From Herbaspirillum sp. (GTDB lineage Bacteria; Pseudomonadota; Gammaproteobacteria; Burkholderiales; Burkholderiaceae_D), in NCBI GenBank assembly GCA_028292625.1, contig JAQGLY010000095.1:1-64000 (forward strand): 64,000 nt of DNA, written 5' to 3'. Below the pieces are notes generated by a model. It saw only the letters and a list, made by a program, of their open reading frames with translations. It was not told the DNA's origin and searched no databases. The translations under genes and the position numbers were made by a program. Within the stretch, counting starts at the first letter, position 1. Each line of letters opens with the position of its first letter. This document shows, in pieces, positions 47,385 to 55,632 of this stretch.

Positions 47385-47887
47385 AATTTGCACAGCAATA
47401 CTCGCGCGCTACCCATTCCAGCGATCTCCGCTGCGATGAGCACCATGGCGACACAGACAAACTGGCGGCCGCCGCATTGTCGAGCGAACTCGGCGCTTCG
47501 CTGTTCCGGGTCAAGTTCGGCAATGATGCAACAACATATGCCGCGCTGCTGGCGAAGTGGAGCGAATTGGTCGTCAAAAAATCCATCCATCGCGAATGGC
47601 CTAAACATGTTACTGCGCATAAGGTTGCGGTCGCATCTTTAGACTATTGGCTCAATGATGTATGCCCGGCATGCAGCGGGAAGGCATACGAACCGCTCGC
47701 TAGCGCGCCGAATGTTCTCTCGGATATGCAGTGCAAGGCGTGCAAGGGGCAGGGCAAGCGGCCGCTTGTTTGCGAGCATCGGGCCAGGGATTTCGTTGCC
47801 GACATGGTCGAGGAACTGGAGGATATGGCGCGCACCGCCGGCAACAACGCCATGCGGAAATTGGCCTCTGACATGGATTTTGTGTAA
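47381..47887 (+). CDS. Zinc-finger protein in Q position, putative late antiterminator
   Basis: A 168-residue protein. A helical N-terminal half is followed by a DnaJ-like zinc finger (CPACSGKAYEP and CKACKGQGKRP, residues about 95-125) and a helical C-terminus. Phage Q antiterminators contain a comparable finger. The gene is the last of the early rightward operon and lies 15 bases before a strong promoter followed by a terminator, the arrangement that Q acts on. The Q assignment rests on this context, not on firm sequence similarity. Confidence 0.6.
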   Translation: MKFAQQYSRATHSSDLRCDEHHGDTDKLAAAALSSELGASLFRVKFGNDATTYAALLAKWSELVVKKSIHREWPKHVTAHKVAVASLDYWLNDVCPACSGKAYEPLASAPNVLSDMQCKACKGQGKRPLVCEHRARDFVADMVEELEDMARTAGNNAMRKLASDMDFV

Positions 47888-47902
47888 TTTCGCAACAAAT
47901 GA

Positions 47903-47932
47903 TTGCGCTGTATGTAAACACATGGGTATAAT
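47903..47932 (+). promoter_or_regulatory. Late promoter, pR'-like
   Basis: TTGCGC and a perfect TATAAT are 18 bases apart. It is the best sigma-70 promoter seen in the prophage and lies between the putative Q gene and the late genes. Confidence 0.8.
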
Positions 47933-47938
47933 GTCGGC

Positions 47939-48113
47939 ACTGCACATCCATCGGGCGACCTTTCGATGTGCATAATTTGGGGCTATGCCACCGCACCGGC
48001 TTAGGTTAAGCCGCCTTCCATTTGATGGAAAGCCGCCTCTAAATTTTTGCTACTTGTAAGATATACCTGAGCATTTTCAAGAGCCTCGCGCCTTTACCGG
48101 TCCGAGGTTTTTT
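47939..48113 (+). ncRNA. Candidate structured late leader RNA
   Basis: A transcript from the promoter at 47903 would begin near 47939 and end at the terminator at 48113, about 175 bases. It contains three stems: tgcacatc / gatgtgca (47941-47972), cggctt / aagccg (47997-48013) and ttccat / atggaa (48016-48030). Lambda makes a comparable short RNA from pR' until Q allows read-through. It might also have a role of its own. The boundaries are inferred. Confidence 0.5.
48084..48113 (+). terminator. Terminator after the late leader, tR'-like
   Basis: Stem cctcg / cgagg with a 14-base loop followed by six T. The stem is short, so it may be leaky or conditional, as expected for an antitermination-controlled site. 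Confidence 0.6.
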
Positions 48114-48292
48114 GCATTTCAGAACGCGGGAGCGTATACGCAATATCTGGCGATATCCGGGCGATGCCGAATACGAAAACGGCTGACGAAGCAGCCCGGA
48201 AGCAGTGCCGACCAGTGGGCGCCGAATAATCAGCGGGTGCCGCTCAAAAGGCCGCACGCTCACCGCGCCGGACGCTGTACCCGGCAACCTAT

Positions 48293-48706
48293 TTAAACAA
48301 CGACAAGCTCCAAGTGCTTTCCGAGCGCTCCGAGCGCCTGTTCGATGCGATCGATCTTGGATGTGTGCCTGAGGTCGATCAAACGGTTAATTTCCTGCGG
48401 CGAAGTTTCCATGCGGCGGGCGAGCTCTGATGGGCCGACCTTTTCCTCCAGCATGCGGTTGAGCAGCAAGGCCTTAGCCGAAATGCTGATTGGTAGATCG
48501 ATCAAGACCTCACCACGTTTCGGTGCTGAGGGGCGCGGAACGATGCGCTTTTCATCGAAGTACACGCCCATTGTCAAAGCCAGGACGTCACGGGCCATAA
48601 ACTTTGCATCATCCTCGTTATCGCCTTGGGTGATTGCCTCTGGCAAGTCGCGGAATGTGACGAGAATGAAATCGCCGTCTTTTTCAAATTTGGCTGGATA
48701 TTGCAT
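48293..48706 (-). CDS. hicB: HicB antitoxin
   Basis: A 137-residue antitoxin. The N-terminal HicB fold (MQYPAKFEKDGDFILVTFRD, then AITQGDNEDDAKFMARDVLA) covers the toxin. The C-terminal helix-turn-helix (VGPSELARRMETSPQEINRL) binds the operon's operator. GAGGAAA precedes the ATG at 48706; the longer upstream frame has no site. It is the second gene after the toxin hicA, 99 bases away, with a small hairpin (cccc ttt cgggg) between them that may lower its expression. Confidence 0.92.
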   Translation of the reverse strand: MQYPAKFEKDGDFILVTFRDLPEAITQGDNEDDAKFMARDVLALTMGVYFDEKRIVPRPSAPKRGEVLIDLPISISAKALLLNRMLEEKVGPSELARRMETSPQEINRLIDLRHTSKIDRIEQALGALGKHLELVVV

Positions 48707-48805
48707 AATTTCCTCGCATAAATGTCGGATCACATGATCCAAGGATAAAGCCTGGTAGTGCCGTGAATCAGAGTTAGTTCGGCAAAACCCCTTTCGGGGC
48801 CTGCC

Positions 48806-48982
48806 TCACTTTAGGTTTAGCTGTTTCTTAACTGCTTGGACAATGCCGGTTCCAAGTTCTTTTGCCGGGTGTCTGGGTAGGAAACTCGTTTTGCCGTTTA
48901 GCTTGACTTTCGTGTGGTTGCCGCCTTCTTCGAATGTCGCGCCTTGCTGCTTGAGCCACCTAACAAATTCACTCTGTTTCAC
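48806..48982 (-). CDS. hicA: HicA toxin
   Basis: A 58-residue HicA-type mRNA interferase with a double-stranded RNA-binding fold: VKQSEFVRWLKQQGATFEEG, then GNHTKVKLNGKTSFLPRHPA. The catalytic histidine is in GNHTK. It starts from GTG with AAGGGGG upstream. HicA blocks translation by cutting mRNA when not bound by HicB. The order toxin then antitoxin is the usual one for this family. As a prophage gene it could stabilise the lysogen or act against other phages. Confidence 0.92.
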   Translation of the reverse strand: MKQSEFVRWLKQQGATFEEGGNHTKVKLNGKTSFLPRHPAKELGTGIVQAVKKQLNLK

Positions 48983-49012
48983 CGCACCCCCTTTGTTTGT
49001 TTCAGTAAGTAC

Positions 49013-49041
49013 AGTTTAAACATTATTGTTTAATAGCGCAA
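49013..49041 (-). promoter_or_regulatory. hicAB promoter with palindromic operator
   Basis: On the minus strand TTGCGC and TAAACT stand 17 bases apart. The palindrome TTAAACA ATAA TGTTTAA (49016-49033) fills the spacer and touches the -10. A further half site (TTTAAACA) lies at 49049. It is the expected place for HicB to repress its operon. Confidence 0.75.
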
Positions 49042-49100
49042 GCATTATTTAAACAATTTTGATTAATATTTATCGAATCTCCTTCCACGAAAGTGGACTT

Positions 49101-49132
49101 GCCCGCGCCGCAAATTGGTCGCGGGCTTTTTT
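49101..49132 (+). terminator. Intrinsic terminator before the late genes
   Basis: Stem gcccgc / gcgggc with a 14-base loop followed by six T. On the plus strand it would stop transcripts entering the structural genes, so late transcription must pass it by antitermination or start after it. Confidence 0.78.
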
Positions 49133-49220
49133 ATTGGCGGCTCCAGCCGTACTTCCCTGCGAGAGTGGTGACGAGGGTATCCCCGCATCCATGTGCGGCG
49201 CATCACGATAAGGGTTCAAA

Positions 49221-49499
49221 ATGTCACTGCTCACCACAAATTTCGACAGCGGAACGATTGATGCCAGTACCGTCGCGATCGTTCCGGCGGCCATACATGG
49301 CTGTCAAATGCCGCTCACAGCGACGTTGAAAAGTGCTGCGGGAGGTCGCGCCATTCAGCTGTCAACTGATGGCGGCGTGGAATACTTCACCCCGACAGTT
49401 GACACCACAAGCGCCACAATGCTGATCGTGATAATCGGTGCGCCGGTGTCGCACATCAAATTTACCGGAGCTGCCGGCGATACCTGGAGCGTTCGTTGA
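49221..49499 (+). CDS. Small late protein, 92 aa
   Basis: MSLLTTNFDSGTIDASTVAI, strand- and Thr/Ala-rich, ending VSHIKFTGAAGDTWSVR. AAGGG precedes the ATG. It resembles small structural or fibre-associated proteins in composition and lacks charged helices. It is coupled to the large hydrolase gene by a four-base overlap (TTGA), so the two products probably act together, perhaps as base and head of a fibre. Confidence 0.72.
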   Translation: MSLLTTNFDSGTIDASTVAIVPAAIHGCQMPLTATLKSAAGGRAIQLSTDGGVEYFTPTVDTTSATMLIVIIGAPVSHIKFTGAAGDTWSVR

Positions 49500-51811
49500 C
49501 GTGGCCCAATACTCGCTGGCCTGTTAATCCGTGGCCTGCCAATCCGTGGCCACAAGTCGGAGCGAGTGACCCGGACGCAACGCTATTATTCGCACGGATG
49601 GCAACGCAGCCAAGCACCACACGCAAACATGCGATCGCATCAACCATCATCGCCCTAAAGGCGGCTGGCGTATGGTCGCGACTCGATGCGCTATATGTCA
49701 TGGCGGCGCATACAGCGCAAGCGGCGCAGTTAAACTGGAAATCGACGTCATTTAATTTGACTCCGATGCTTTCCCCGGTGTTTGGTGCGGATGTTGGATA
49801 CAAAGGCGATGGCCTGGCGAGTTGGCTGGATACTGGCATGAATCCATCCACCGCTGTGGGTGCAAATTTTGTTCAAAACAGCGCTTCCTTCGGGGTTTGG
49901 CTTGTAGATGCGACGAAGAACACTGGGCAGAATATTGCTGGCCTTTGGAGTGCAAGCACTGGCGTTCAGATTGTGGCTCCGAATGCTCAGGGGCAGGCGC
50001 AATACCGCATTAATCAGGCGGGGGCCATAGTTGCGCCAACGGTTATCACTGATGGGACCGGTCTTTTTGCGGTGAATCGCACCGATGCAAATAACGTGCA
50101 GATGTACCTGCATGGAACGGTATTCAATTCGAATTCCGCAACAGCATCGATCGCGCCGATTAACGGTACTTTCGGGTTCGGAAAGCTTGGTAGCACTGGC
50201 GCATTCTATGGCTCAGTAACGATGGCCGCAGGATTTATTGGCGGCAGTTTAACGGATGTGCAGCACGCCGCCCTGAATTCAGCCATCAGCGCCTATCTGG
50301 CGTCGGTATCGGCTATCACGATCGCCGCTAATTTCGCTACAACCAGCCAGACATATAAAGGCGGTTACATCGAGATCCAGCCGGACAGCTACAACGGCGG
50401 AACCTCCACTCCGGCAATCGATGGGACAACCGATATTTGGGGTTTCCCATACAGCCTTACTGCGCCGGAACAAGCCCGCCTGAAAGCGTTGGTTATGCCG
50501 GGCGGCGGGAAAGGCCTGCAACTCCTGCGCTTCCCGCTTGGCTTCGGTTATCGCGGATTCCGGAATATCGACGGCACGACCGGGTTAGCGAAGAATATTG
50601 GCGAGCGGTTCTCCGGTCAGAATGCGGCGATTTCCGCATTGATCGCCAATGTCGTTGCGGATGGCGGTGGTCTTGCGCCGGAATATTGGTGTCCTGCCCC
50701 TTACTGGATGACCAGCAGCAGCTACAGCGGGACCAATAGTGTTACGAACAAGTTCTGGGCAGGCGCAGCCTATGCGCGCACGGTTCAACTCAGCAGCATC
50801 AAGGGCACCGACCTTACGCAATACAATGCACAGATCGCGGCGTTGACCGACGCAATGCTGAATGACTTTGAGTACCTGCATCAGAACGTGGGCCCAGTGC
50901 GCATGTATGGATTGCAGAATGAGCCATCCGTCGGGAATGCAGCTTATGGCAGCAATATCTACACCGATACGATGTACTCGGATGTTCTGGTAGCGCTAGT
51001 GCCGAAAGTAAAAGCCAGCACGATTTTGGCGACCTACGGCGGCGTAGCGAACGTCCCTAAACTGCATCTAACCAGCGACCAATCGATTTCATATGGGACG
51101 GCGTATCAACAAGGTCATCCCACTGAAATTTCAAGCTATACGTACCACAATATTCAGCTGATAGCCGACGATGCAGACTGGATCAAAACTGCGATCCCGC
51201 AACTGCGCGGGAGCCTGCCTTCGTATTGGGCAAATGAGGTCGAATATTTCAGCGCTGCCCCGTCAAGCGCATTTCAGTGCGCAAACAACATGTTGCGCGA
51301 CGTGAATAATCTGGTCTACGGCAATGCGCCGAACATCATGCCGATCATTCATATCCTGAAGCAGATCGGGCAAAATTCGGCTACGTCTAATACGCTCGGG
51401 TATGGCTTGCTAAAAGCGCGGCTGCCGGCGCCATACGGACAAGACCCATCCACGCCTGGCGATACGGACCCTACCATCGGATTCGGCAATTTCGACATCG
51501 TGCCAGAGAACTACAACTCGTTCCTCTTCATATCGGACAATGTTCCGGTTGGAGCGGTACGTGTTGGTGGGATTCCAGTATTGCCGCGCGGTGTAGGTTT
51601 CGCAGCTTTCACCAATGCCGGGAAAACCATAATCTTGATAGCGAATCGGAATGCGACACCGGTAGCGATATATGTGCCTTTGACCGGCGCCAAAACATTG
51701 AACGGCAAGCAGTATGGTTTTAATCAGAGCGGCGTCGCGCTGACACCGCAAACATCAGCGGTATTAAGCATCACGATACCGGCTTATTCCGGGCAGGCCT
51801 GGGCCGAATAG
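49496..51811 (+). CDS. Phage structural protein with LamG-like and GH30-type hydrolase domains
   Basis: A 771-residue protein from a TTG overlapping the preceding stop. Residues 1-35 are Trp/Pro-rich (RWPVNPWPANPWPQVG). Residues 35-270 form a LamG/concanavalin-like region of a kind found in phage tail proteins (ALKAAGVWSRLDALYVMAAH). From about 275 a GH30-like glycoside hydrolase follows: FPLGFGYRGFRNID, YWCPAPYWMTSS, LQNEPSVGN near 481 (acid/base Glu) and WANEVEYFS near 582 (nucleophile Glu). A beta domain closes it. GH30 enzymes cut beta-glucans, xylans or similar polysaccharides, so it may be a depolymerase for the host's exopolysaccharide. No signal peptide. Confidence 0.82.
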   Translation: MTWPNTRWPVNPWPANPWPQVGASDPDATLLFARMATQPSTTRKHAIASTIIALKAAGVWSRLDALYVMAAHTAQAAQLNWKSTSFNLTPMLSPVFGADVGYKGDGLASWLDTGMNPSTAVGANFVQNSASFGVWLVDATKNTGQNIAGLWSASTGVQIVAPNAQGQAQYRINQAGAIVAPTVITDGTGLFAVNRTDANNVQMYLHGTVFNSNSATASIAPINGTFGFGKLGSTGAFYGSVTMAAGFIGGSLTDVQHAALNSAISAYLASVSAITIAANFATTSQTYKGGYIEIQPDSYNGGTSTPAIDGTTDIWGFPYSLTAPEQARLKALVMPGGGKGLQLLRFPLGFGYRGFRNIDGTTGLAKNIGERFSGQNAAISALIANVVADGGGLAPEYWCPAPYWMTSSSYSGTNSVTNKFWAGAAYARTVQLSSIKGTDLTQYNAQIAALTDAMLNDFEYLHQNVGPVRMYGLQNEPSVGNAAYGSNIYTDTMYSDVLVALVPKVKASTILATYGGVANVPKLHLTSDQSISYGTAYQQGHPTEISSYTYHNIQLIADDADWIKTAIPQLRGSLPSYWANEVEYFSAAPSSAFQCANNMLRDVNNLVYGNAPNIMPIIHILKQIGQNSATSNTLGYGLLKARLPAPYGQDPSTPGDTDPTIGFGNFDIVPENYNSFLFISDNVPVGAVRVGGIPVLPRGVGFAAFTNAGKTIILIANRNATPVAIYVPLTGAKTLNGKQYGFNQSGVALTPQTSAVLSITIPAYSGQAWAE

Positions 51812-51892
51812 ATTGGCTCAAACGATTAGGCGATGGAACTAGACTTCGAGTTCCGGGCTTGATGCTCGGCACCCAAGCATAGGAACAAACAC

Positions 51893-52003
51893 ATGGCAAA
51901 GCAGACGTCGCTGGCAATCAAGCGCCCGATGCCGCCTGCGGCTATTAATGAGCTTATGGGTGATGCGTTCATACCTGGCCGTGAGCGAGCAATACTTCTT
52001 TGA
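51893..52003 (+). CDS. Small protein before terminase, 36 aa
   Basis: MAKQTSLAIKRPMPPAAINE then LMGDAFIPGRERAILL. AGGAA precedes the ATG. It lies between the hydrolase and terminase genes and has no recognised motif. It may be a remnant of a longer gene or a real micro-protein. Confidence 0.5.
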   Translation: MAKQTSLAIKRPMPPAAINELMGDAFIPGRERAILL

Positions 52004-52025
52004 TGTCCCCAAGTGGAAATGAGTA

Positions 52026-52637
52026 ATGGCAACCAGAAAGGTGATTGACTGGGAGGCGGTAGAGATTCAATACCGCGCCGGCATCCGCTCACTAAAGGAT
52101 GTCGGAGCAGAGTTTGGGGTATCTGACGCAGGGATACTCAAGCGCGCTAAGCGCGATGGATGGACCCGCGATCTCCGTGCCAAGATTCAAGCAAAGGCCG
52201 ACGCAAAGGTTAGTGCCTCATTGGTTAGCGGAGAAGTTAGTGCGCAAACCAAGTTAGCGGAAGCCCAGGTTATCGAGGCCGAGGCGACGGTACAGGCGCG
52301 CATCAGGCTCGGGCATCGGACTGATATTGGCCGGTCCCGCAAACTTGCGCTGGACCTGCTCGCAGAGCTGGAAGCGGAAACCGGCAGCGTCGATCTGTTC
52401 CAGCAATTGGGCGAAATGCTTCGCTCCGAGGATAAGAACGGTCAGGACCGCAGGAACGATCTGTATCACAAGGTCATTTCAAATGCCGGCCGCGTGGACA
52501 GCATGAAGAAACTAGCCGACACGCTGAAAGTTCTGATCGGCCTGGAGCGGGAGGCATACAACATTAATATTGACCAGGGCGATGGGGCTGATAAGGCACC
52601 TTCGGGATTGGCGCATTTCTATGGAGAGTCAGAATAA
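52026..52637 (+). CDS. Terminase small subunit
   Basis: A 203-residue protein. The N-terminal helix-turn-helix (DWEAVEIQYRAGIRSLKDVG, then AEFGVSDAGILKRAKRDGWT) recognises phage packaging sites. The rest is helical and forms the oligomer (IGRSRKLALDLLAELEAETG and onward). Its position directly before the large subunit, with a 17-base overlap, confirms the call. Confidence 0.88.
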   Translation: MATRKVIDWEAVEIQYRAGIRSLKDVGAEFGVSDAGILKRAKRDGWTRDLRAKIQAKADAKVSASLVSGEVSAQTKLAEAQVIEAEATVQARIRLGHRTDIGRSRKLALDLLAELEAETGSVDLFQQLGEMLRSEDKNGQDRRNDLYHKVISNAGRVDSMKKLADTLKVLIGLEREAYNINIDQGDGADKAPSGLAHFYGESE

Positions 52638-54036
52638 CAAGGCGACGTTAAATCCGGCGCTGCGGCAGTTCTGGCGCAAGCCTGCACGTAACCGGGTTCT
52701 GTATGGCGGACGGGCATCATCGAAATCATGGGATGCGGCCGGCTTCGCAACGTTCCTAGCCGATAACTACAAATTGCGCATCCTTTGCGTACGGCAATTT
52801 CAGAACAAGATTGAGGAATCGGTCTACACGCTCCTGAAACATCAGATCGATCGCTTTGGGTTGACGCCGCGGTTCAAGGTCATCAACAACAGCATCAGCT
52901 CCCTAAAAACGGGGAGCGAGTTCATGTTTTACGGCTTGTGGCGGTCCATTGACGAAATCAAGTCGTTGGAAGGCATAGACATCCTCTGGATAGAAGAGGG
53001 TCACAGCCTGACCGAAGAGCAGTGGAAGGTGCTGGAGCCGACCATCCGCAATGAAGGATCGCAGATTTGGATCGTTTTCAATCCTAAGCTCGCTAACGAT
53101 TTCGTCTACAAGCGATTCGTCGTAAATCCGCCGCCGAATACGGTGGTGCGTCAGATCAACTACGACGAGAACCCGTTTCTCAGCAAGACGATGCTCGACA
53201 TCATTGAGGCTGCGAAGGCGGAGGATTACGAGGAATACCAGCATATTTATGAGGGTGTTCCGAAGGACGACGACGAGAATGTCGTTATCAGGCGCGCGTG
53301 GATTATGGCGGCTATCGACTTCCATAAGAAGCAGCAGATCGAGCCGACTGGCCGCAAGCGTATAGGATTCGACGTTGCTGACGATGGCAAAGACTTGTGT
53401 GCTGAAATCTATGCGCATGGCTTTGCGGCGCTATGGGGCGATAAGTGGAAGGGCCGAGAGGATGAGCTACTGAAGTCTTGCTCCCGAGTCTATGCCAGCG
53501 CAGCAGAGCGCGGCGCATCGATCACTTACGATTCAATCGGCGTCGGCGCTTCTGCGGGGGCGAAGTTCAGTGAAATCAATGGCGCGCGCAGCGATGGTCA
53601 GCGGGTAGCTTATGCAAAGTTCAATGCCGGCGGGGCTGTATTCCGTCCGGAATCGATCTATGCCAGCACTCAGACCAAGAATAAAGACATGTTCGCCAAT
53701 ATCAAGGCGCAGGCGTGGTGGCTGGTAGCAGATCGCTTTCGCAACACATATAACGCGCTGCACAATGGCGCCGAGTTTAACGAAGACGATTTGATCAGTA
53801 TTGCTGCCGAGATGCCGTACTTGGAGCAGCTGATTGATGAGTTGGCCACACCAAAGCGCGACTTTGATGCGACTGGCAAGGTGAAGGTCGAAAGCAAGAA
53901 AGATCTAGCTAAGCGCGAGGTCGATTCGCCGAATCTGGCGGATGCGTTCATCATGGCATTCGCGCCAGGTCAAGATCCAATGATCATCAGCACCGATACC
54001 ATTAAACAGTTTTCTCGACTAGGCAGCACACGATAA
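52621..54036 (+). CDS. Terminase large subunit
   Basis: A 471-residue packaging motor of the PBSX/Terminase_3 type. Walker A is LYGGRASSKSWDAA near residue 28 and Walker B is IDILWIEEGHS near 119. The RNase H-like nuclease domain has GFDVADDGKDLC near 242 and SPNLADAFIMAF near 442. It cuts and translocates DNA into the capsid. The ATG at 52621 was chosen because the frame before it lies inside the small subunit gene and has no signal. Confidence 0.92.
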   Translation: MESQNNKATLNPALRQFWRKPARNRVLYGGRASSKSWDAAGFATFLADNYKLRILCVRQFQNKIEESVYTLLKHQIDRFGLTPRFKVINNSISSLKTGSEFMFYGLWRSIDEIKSLEGIDILWIEEGHSLTEEQWKVLEPTIRNEGSQIWIVFNPKLANDFVYKRFVVNPPPNTVVRQINYDENPFLSKTMLDIIEAAKAEDYEEYQHIYEGVPKDDDENVVIRRAWIMAAIDFHKKQQIEPTGRKRIGFDVADDGKDLCAEIYAHGFAALWGDKWKGREDELLKSCSRVYASAAERGASITYDSIGVGASAGAKFSEINGARSDGQRVAYAKFNAGGAVFRPESIYASTQTKNKDMFANIKAQAWWLVADRFRNTYNALHNGAEFNEDDLISIAAEMPYLEQLIDELATPKRDFDATGKVKVESKKDLAKREVDSPNLADAFIMAFAPGQDPMIISTDTIKQFSRLGSTR

Positions 54037-55632
54037 ATGAACCGCAAGCAACGAAAAAAGCAGCAGATGACCGCTGCTCGCGCGGTTACGTCTATTGAGT
54101 CCGCGCCTTCCGCCAATAGGGGCATGAGCGTCTCAGTCAATGCAGTCACCGATATGCGGATGAGGTCGACCACAAAGGCGCAGCCAACTGCCAATTTCGA
54201 TTTCTTGAGGCCGTATCGGCCATTGCCAGGCGTCCTGCCGAAGGGTGAGAAGTTGGCAATGGACTCGCAGATCGATGCGAATCAGTCCTTCGGATTGCTG
54301 GAGAACGTCAATAGCGCGTTTGGGCAGGGCTATGCATTCCCGGGTTTTACGGTCCTGGCAGAATGGGCGCAGGTTCCGGAATTCCGCAAGCCGGCGGAAA
54401 CCTATGCGCGCGAAATGACGCGCAAATGGGTCAAGCTGCAGGCGACCGGTGACGAAGACAAGTCCGACAAAATCAAGAAGCTGGAGGCAGAGTTTAAGCG
54501 CCTCGGATTGCAGGCGAAGATTCGGGAGGCTATTGAGCAGGATGGCTTCTTCGGCCGGTCGCAGATTTTTATCGATATCGGCGAGCCGAATTCGAAGTTG
54601 GACTCGGACGAACTGAAAACCGAGTTGACGGAAACGGCGGCGAAGGTCAGTCGGAACTCAATCAAACGCCTTGTCGTCGTGGAGCCGATCTGGAGCTACC
54701 CGAACCAATACAACGCGAACGATCCTCTGGACCCGACGTTTTACAAGCCGGTGAGTTGGTTCGTGATGGGGCGGGAGATTCATTCGAGCCGGTTGCAGAC
54801 GATCATCACCCGCGAGGTGCCAGATATCCTCAAGCCGGCCTATGCGTTCTCGGGCCTTTCGCTGTCGCAGATGATGAAGCCATATGTCGACAATTGGCTG
54901 CGTACTCGCCAATCAGTGTCGGATTTGATCCACGCCTTCACGGTGTGGACTCTGTCCACCGACATGAGCCAGATCATGAATGCCGGGGGGGCTGAGTCGT
55001 TCTTCCGGCGTATGGAGATTTTCAATCTCGGCCGAGATAATCACGGCGTCAATGCCATCAACAAAGAAAGTGAAGAGTTTAGCAACGTCTCGGTACCGCT
55101 AGGTGGCCTGGATAAGTTGCAGGCGCAGTCGCAGGAACAGCAATGCGCTCCAGCCGGCGTCCCGCTGGTGTATATGACTGGTATCACCCCGGCCGGTTTG
55201 AATGCCAGCAGCGATGGCGAGATCCGCGTTTTCAAAGATAACTGCGCTTCGAACCAAGAGATTTACTCGCCAGTGATCTCGAAGATTCTGAATATCGCCC
55301 AGCTCTCGCTGTTCGGCGAGATCGATCCAGAAATCACGTTCATCTGGGAGCCGCTTTACACAATGTCAGAAGTGGAGCTTGCGGGCGTTCGAAAGAGCGA
55401 TGCAGAAACCGATCAGATACACATCGACGCTGGCGTGCTGTTCCCGGAGGAAGTGCGGACCCGCATTGCCGGCGAAGAGGATTCGCCATATGCCGCACTC
55501 GATCTGGGCCGGCCGTTACCAGAGCCGATAACTGAGAATGGCGACCCAGGCCCGAATTTGGAAGGTCTTGATCCGAACGAGCAGCAGCAACAAGCGGAGC
55601 CGAAGAATGCCGATACTGCGGGCGCCGAGTAA
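54037..55632 (+). CDS. Portal protein, DUF1073 family
   Basis: A 531-residue protein that starts directly after terminase. YRPLPGVLPKGEKLAMDSQI is a linker into the DUF1073 core (EFRKPAETYAREMTRKWVKL, then AIEQDGFFGRSQIFIDIG and LVVVEPIWSYPNQYNANDPL). The C-terminal part is acidic and Gln-rich (PNEQQQQAEPKN). DUF1073 portals form the dodecameric ring at the capsid vertex and are typical for contractile-tail phages. It overlaps the head protein gene by 26 bases. Confidence 0.9.
   Translation: MNRKQRKKQQMTAARAVTSIESAPSANRGMSVSVNAVTDMRMRSTTKAQPTANFDFLRPYRPLPGVLPKGEKLAMDSQIDANQSFGLLENVNSAFGQGYAFPGFTVLAEWAQVPEFRKPAETYAREMTRKWVKLQATGDEDKSDKIKKLEAEFKRLGLQAKIREAIEQDGFFGRSQIFIDIGEPNSKLDSDELKTELTETAAKVSRNSIKRLVVVEPIWSYPNQYNANDPLDPTFYKPVSWFVMGREIHSSRLQTIITREVPDILKPAYAFSGLSLSQMMKPYVDNWLRTRQSVSDLIHAFTVWTLSTDMSQIMNAGGAESFFRRMEIFNLGRDNHGVNAINKESEEFSNVSVPLGGLDKLQAQSQEQQCAPAGVPLVYMTGITPAGLNASSDGEIRVFKDNCASNQEIYSPVISKILNIAQLSLFGEIDPEITFIWEPLYTMSEVELAGVRKSDAETDQIHIDAGVLFPEEVRTRIAGEEDSPYAALDLGRPLPEPITENGDPGPNLEGLDPNEQQQQAEPKNADTAGAE

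Larger units (their letters stand above)
47888..48292. other. Late-promoter and leader region
   Basis: These 405 bases between the putative Q gene and hicB hold the promoter at 47903, three hairpins and the terminator at 48084. From 48114 to 48292 no gene is convincing; a 21-codon frame starting at 48165 was not accepted. Confidence 0.6.

Noticed and set aside
48039..48287. Minus-strand 82-codon frame and plus-strand 21-codon frame near 48165
   Set aside because: The minus frame lies on the terminator and leader, with no binding site. The plus frame is very short and has only a weak GGGCG before the ATG.
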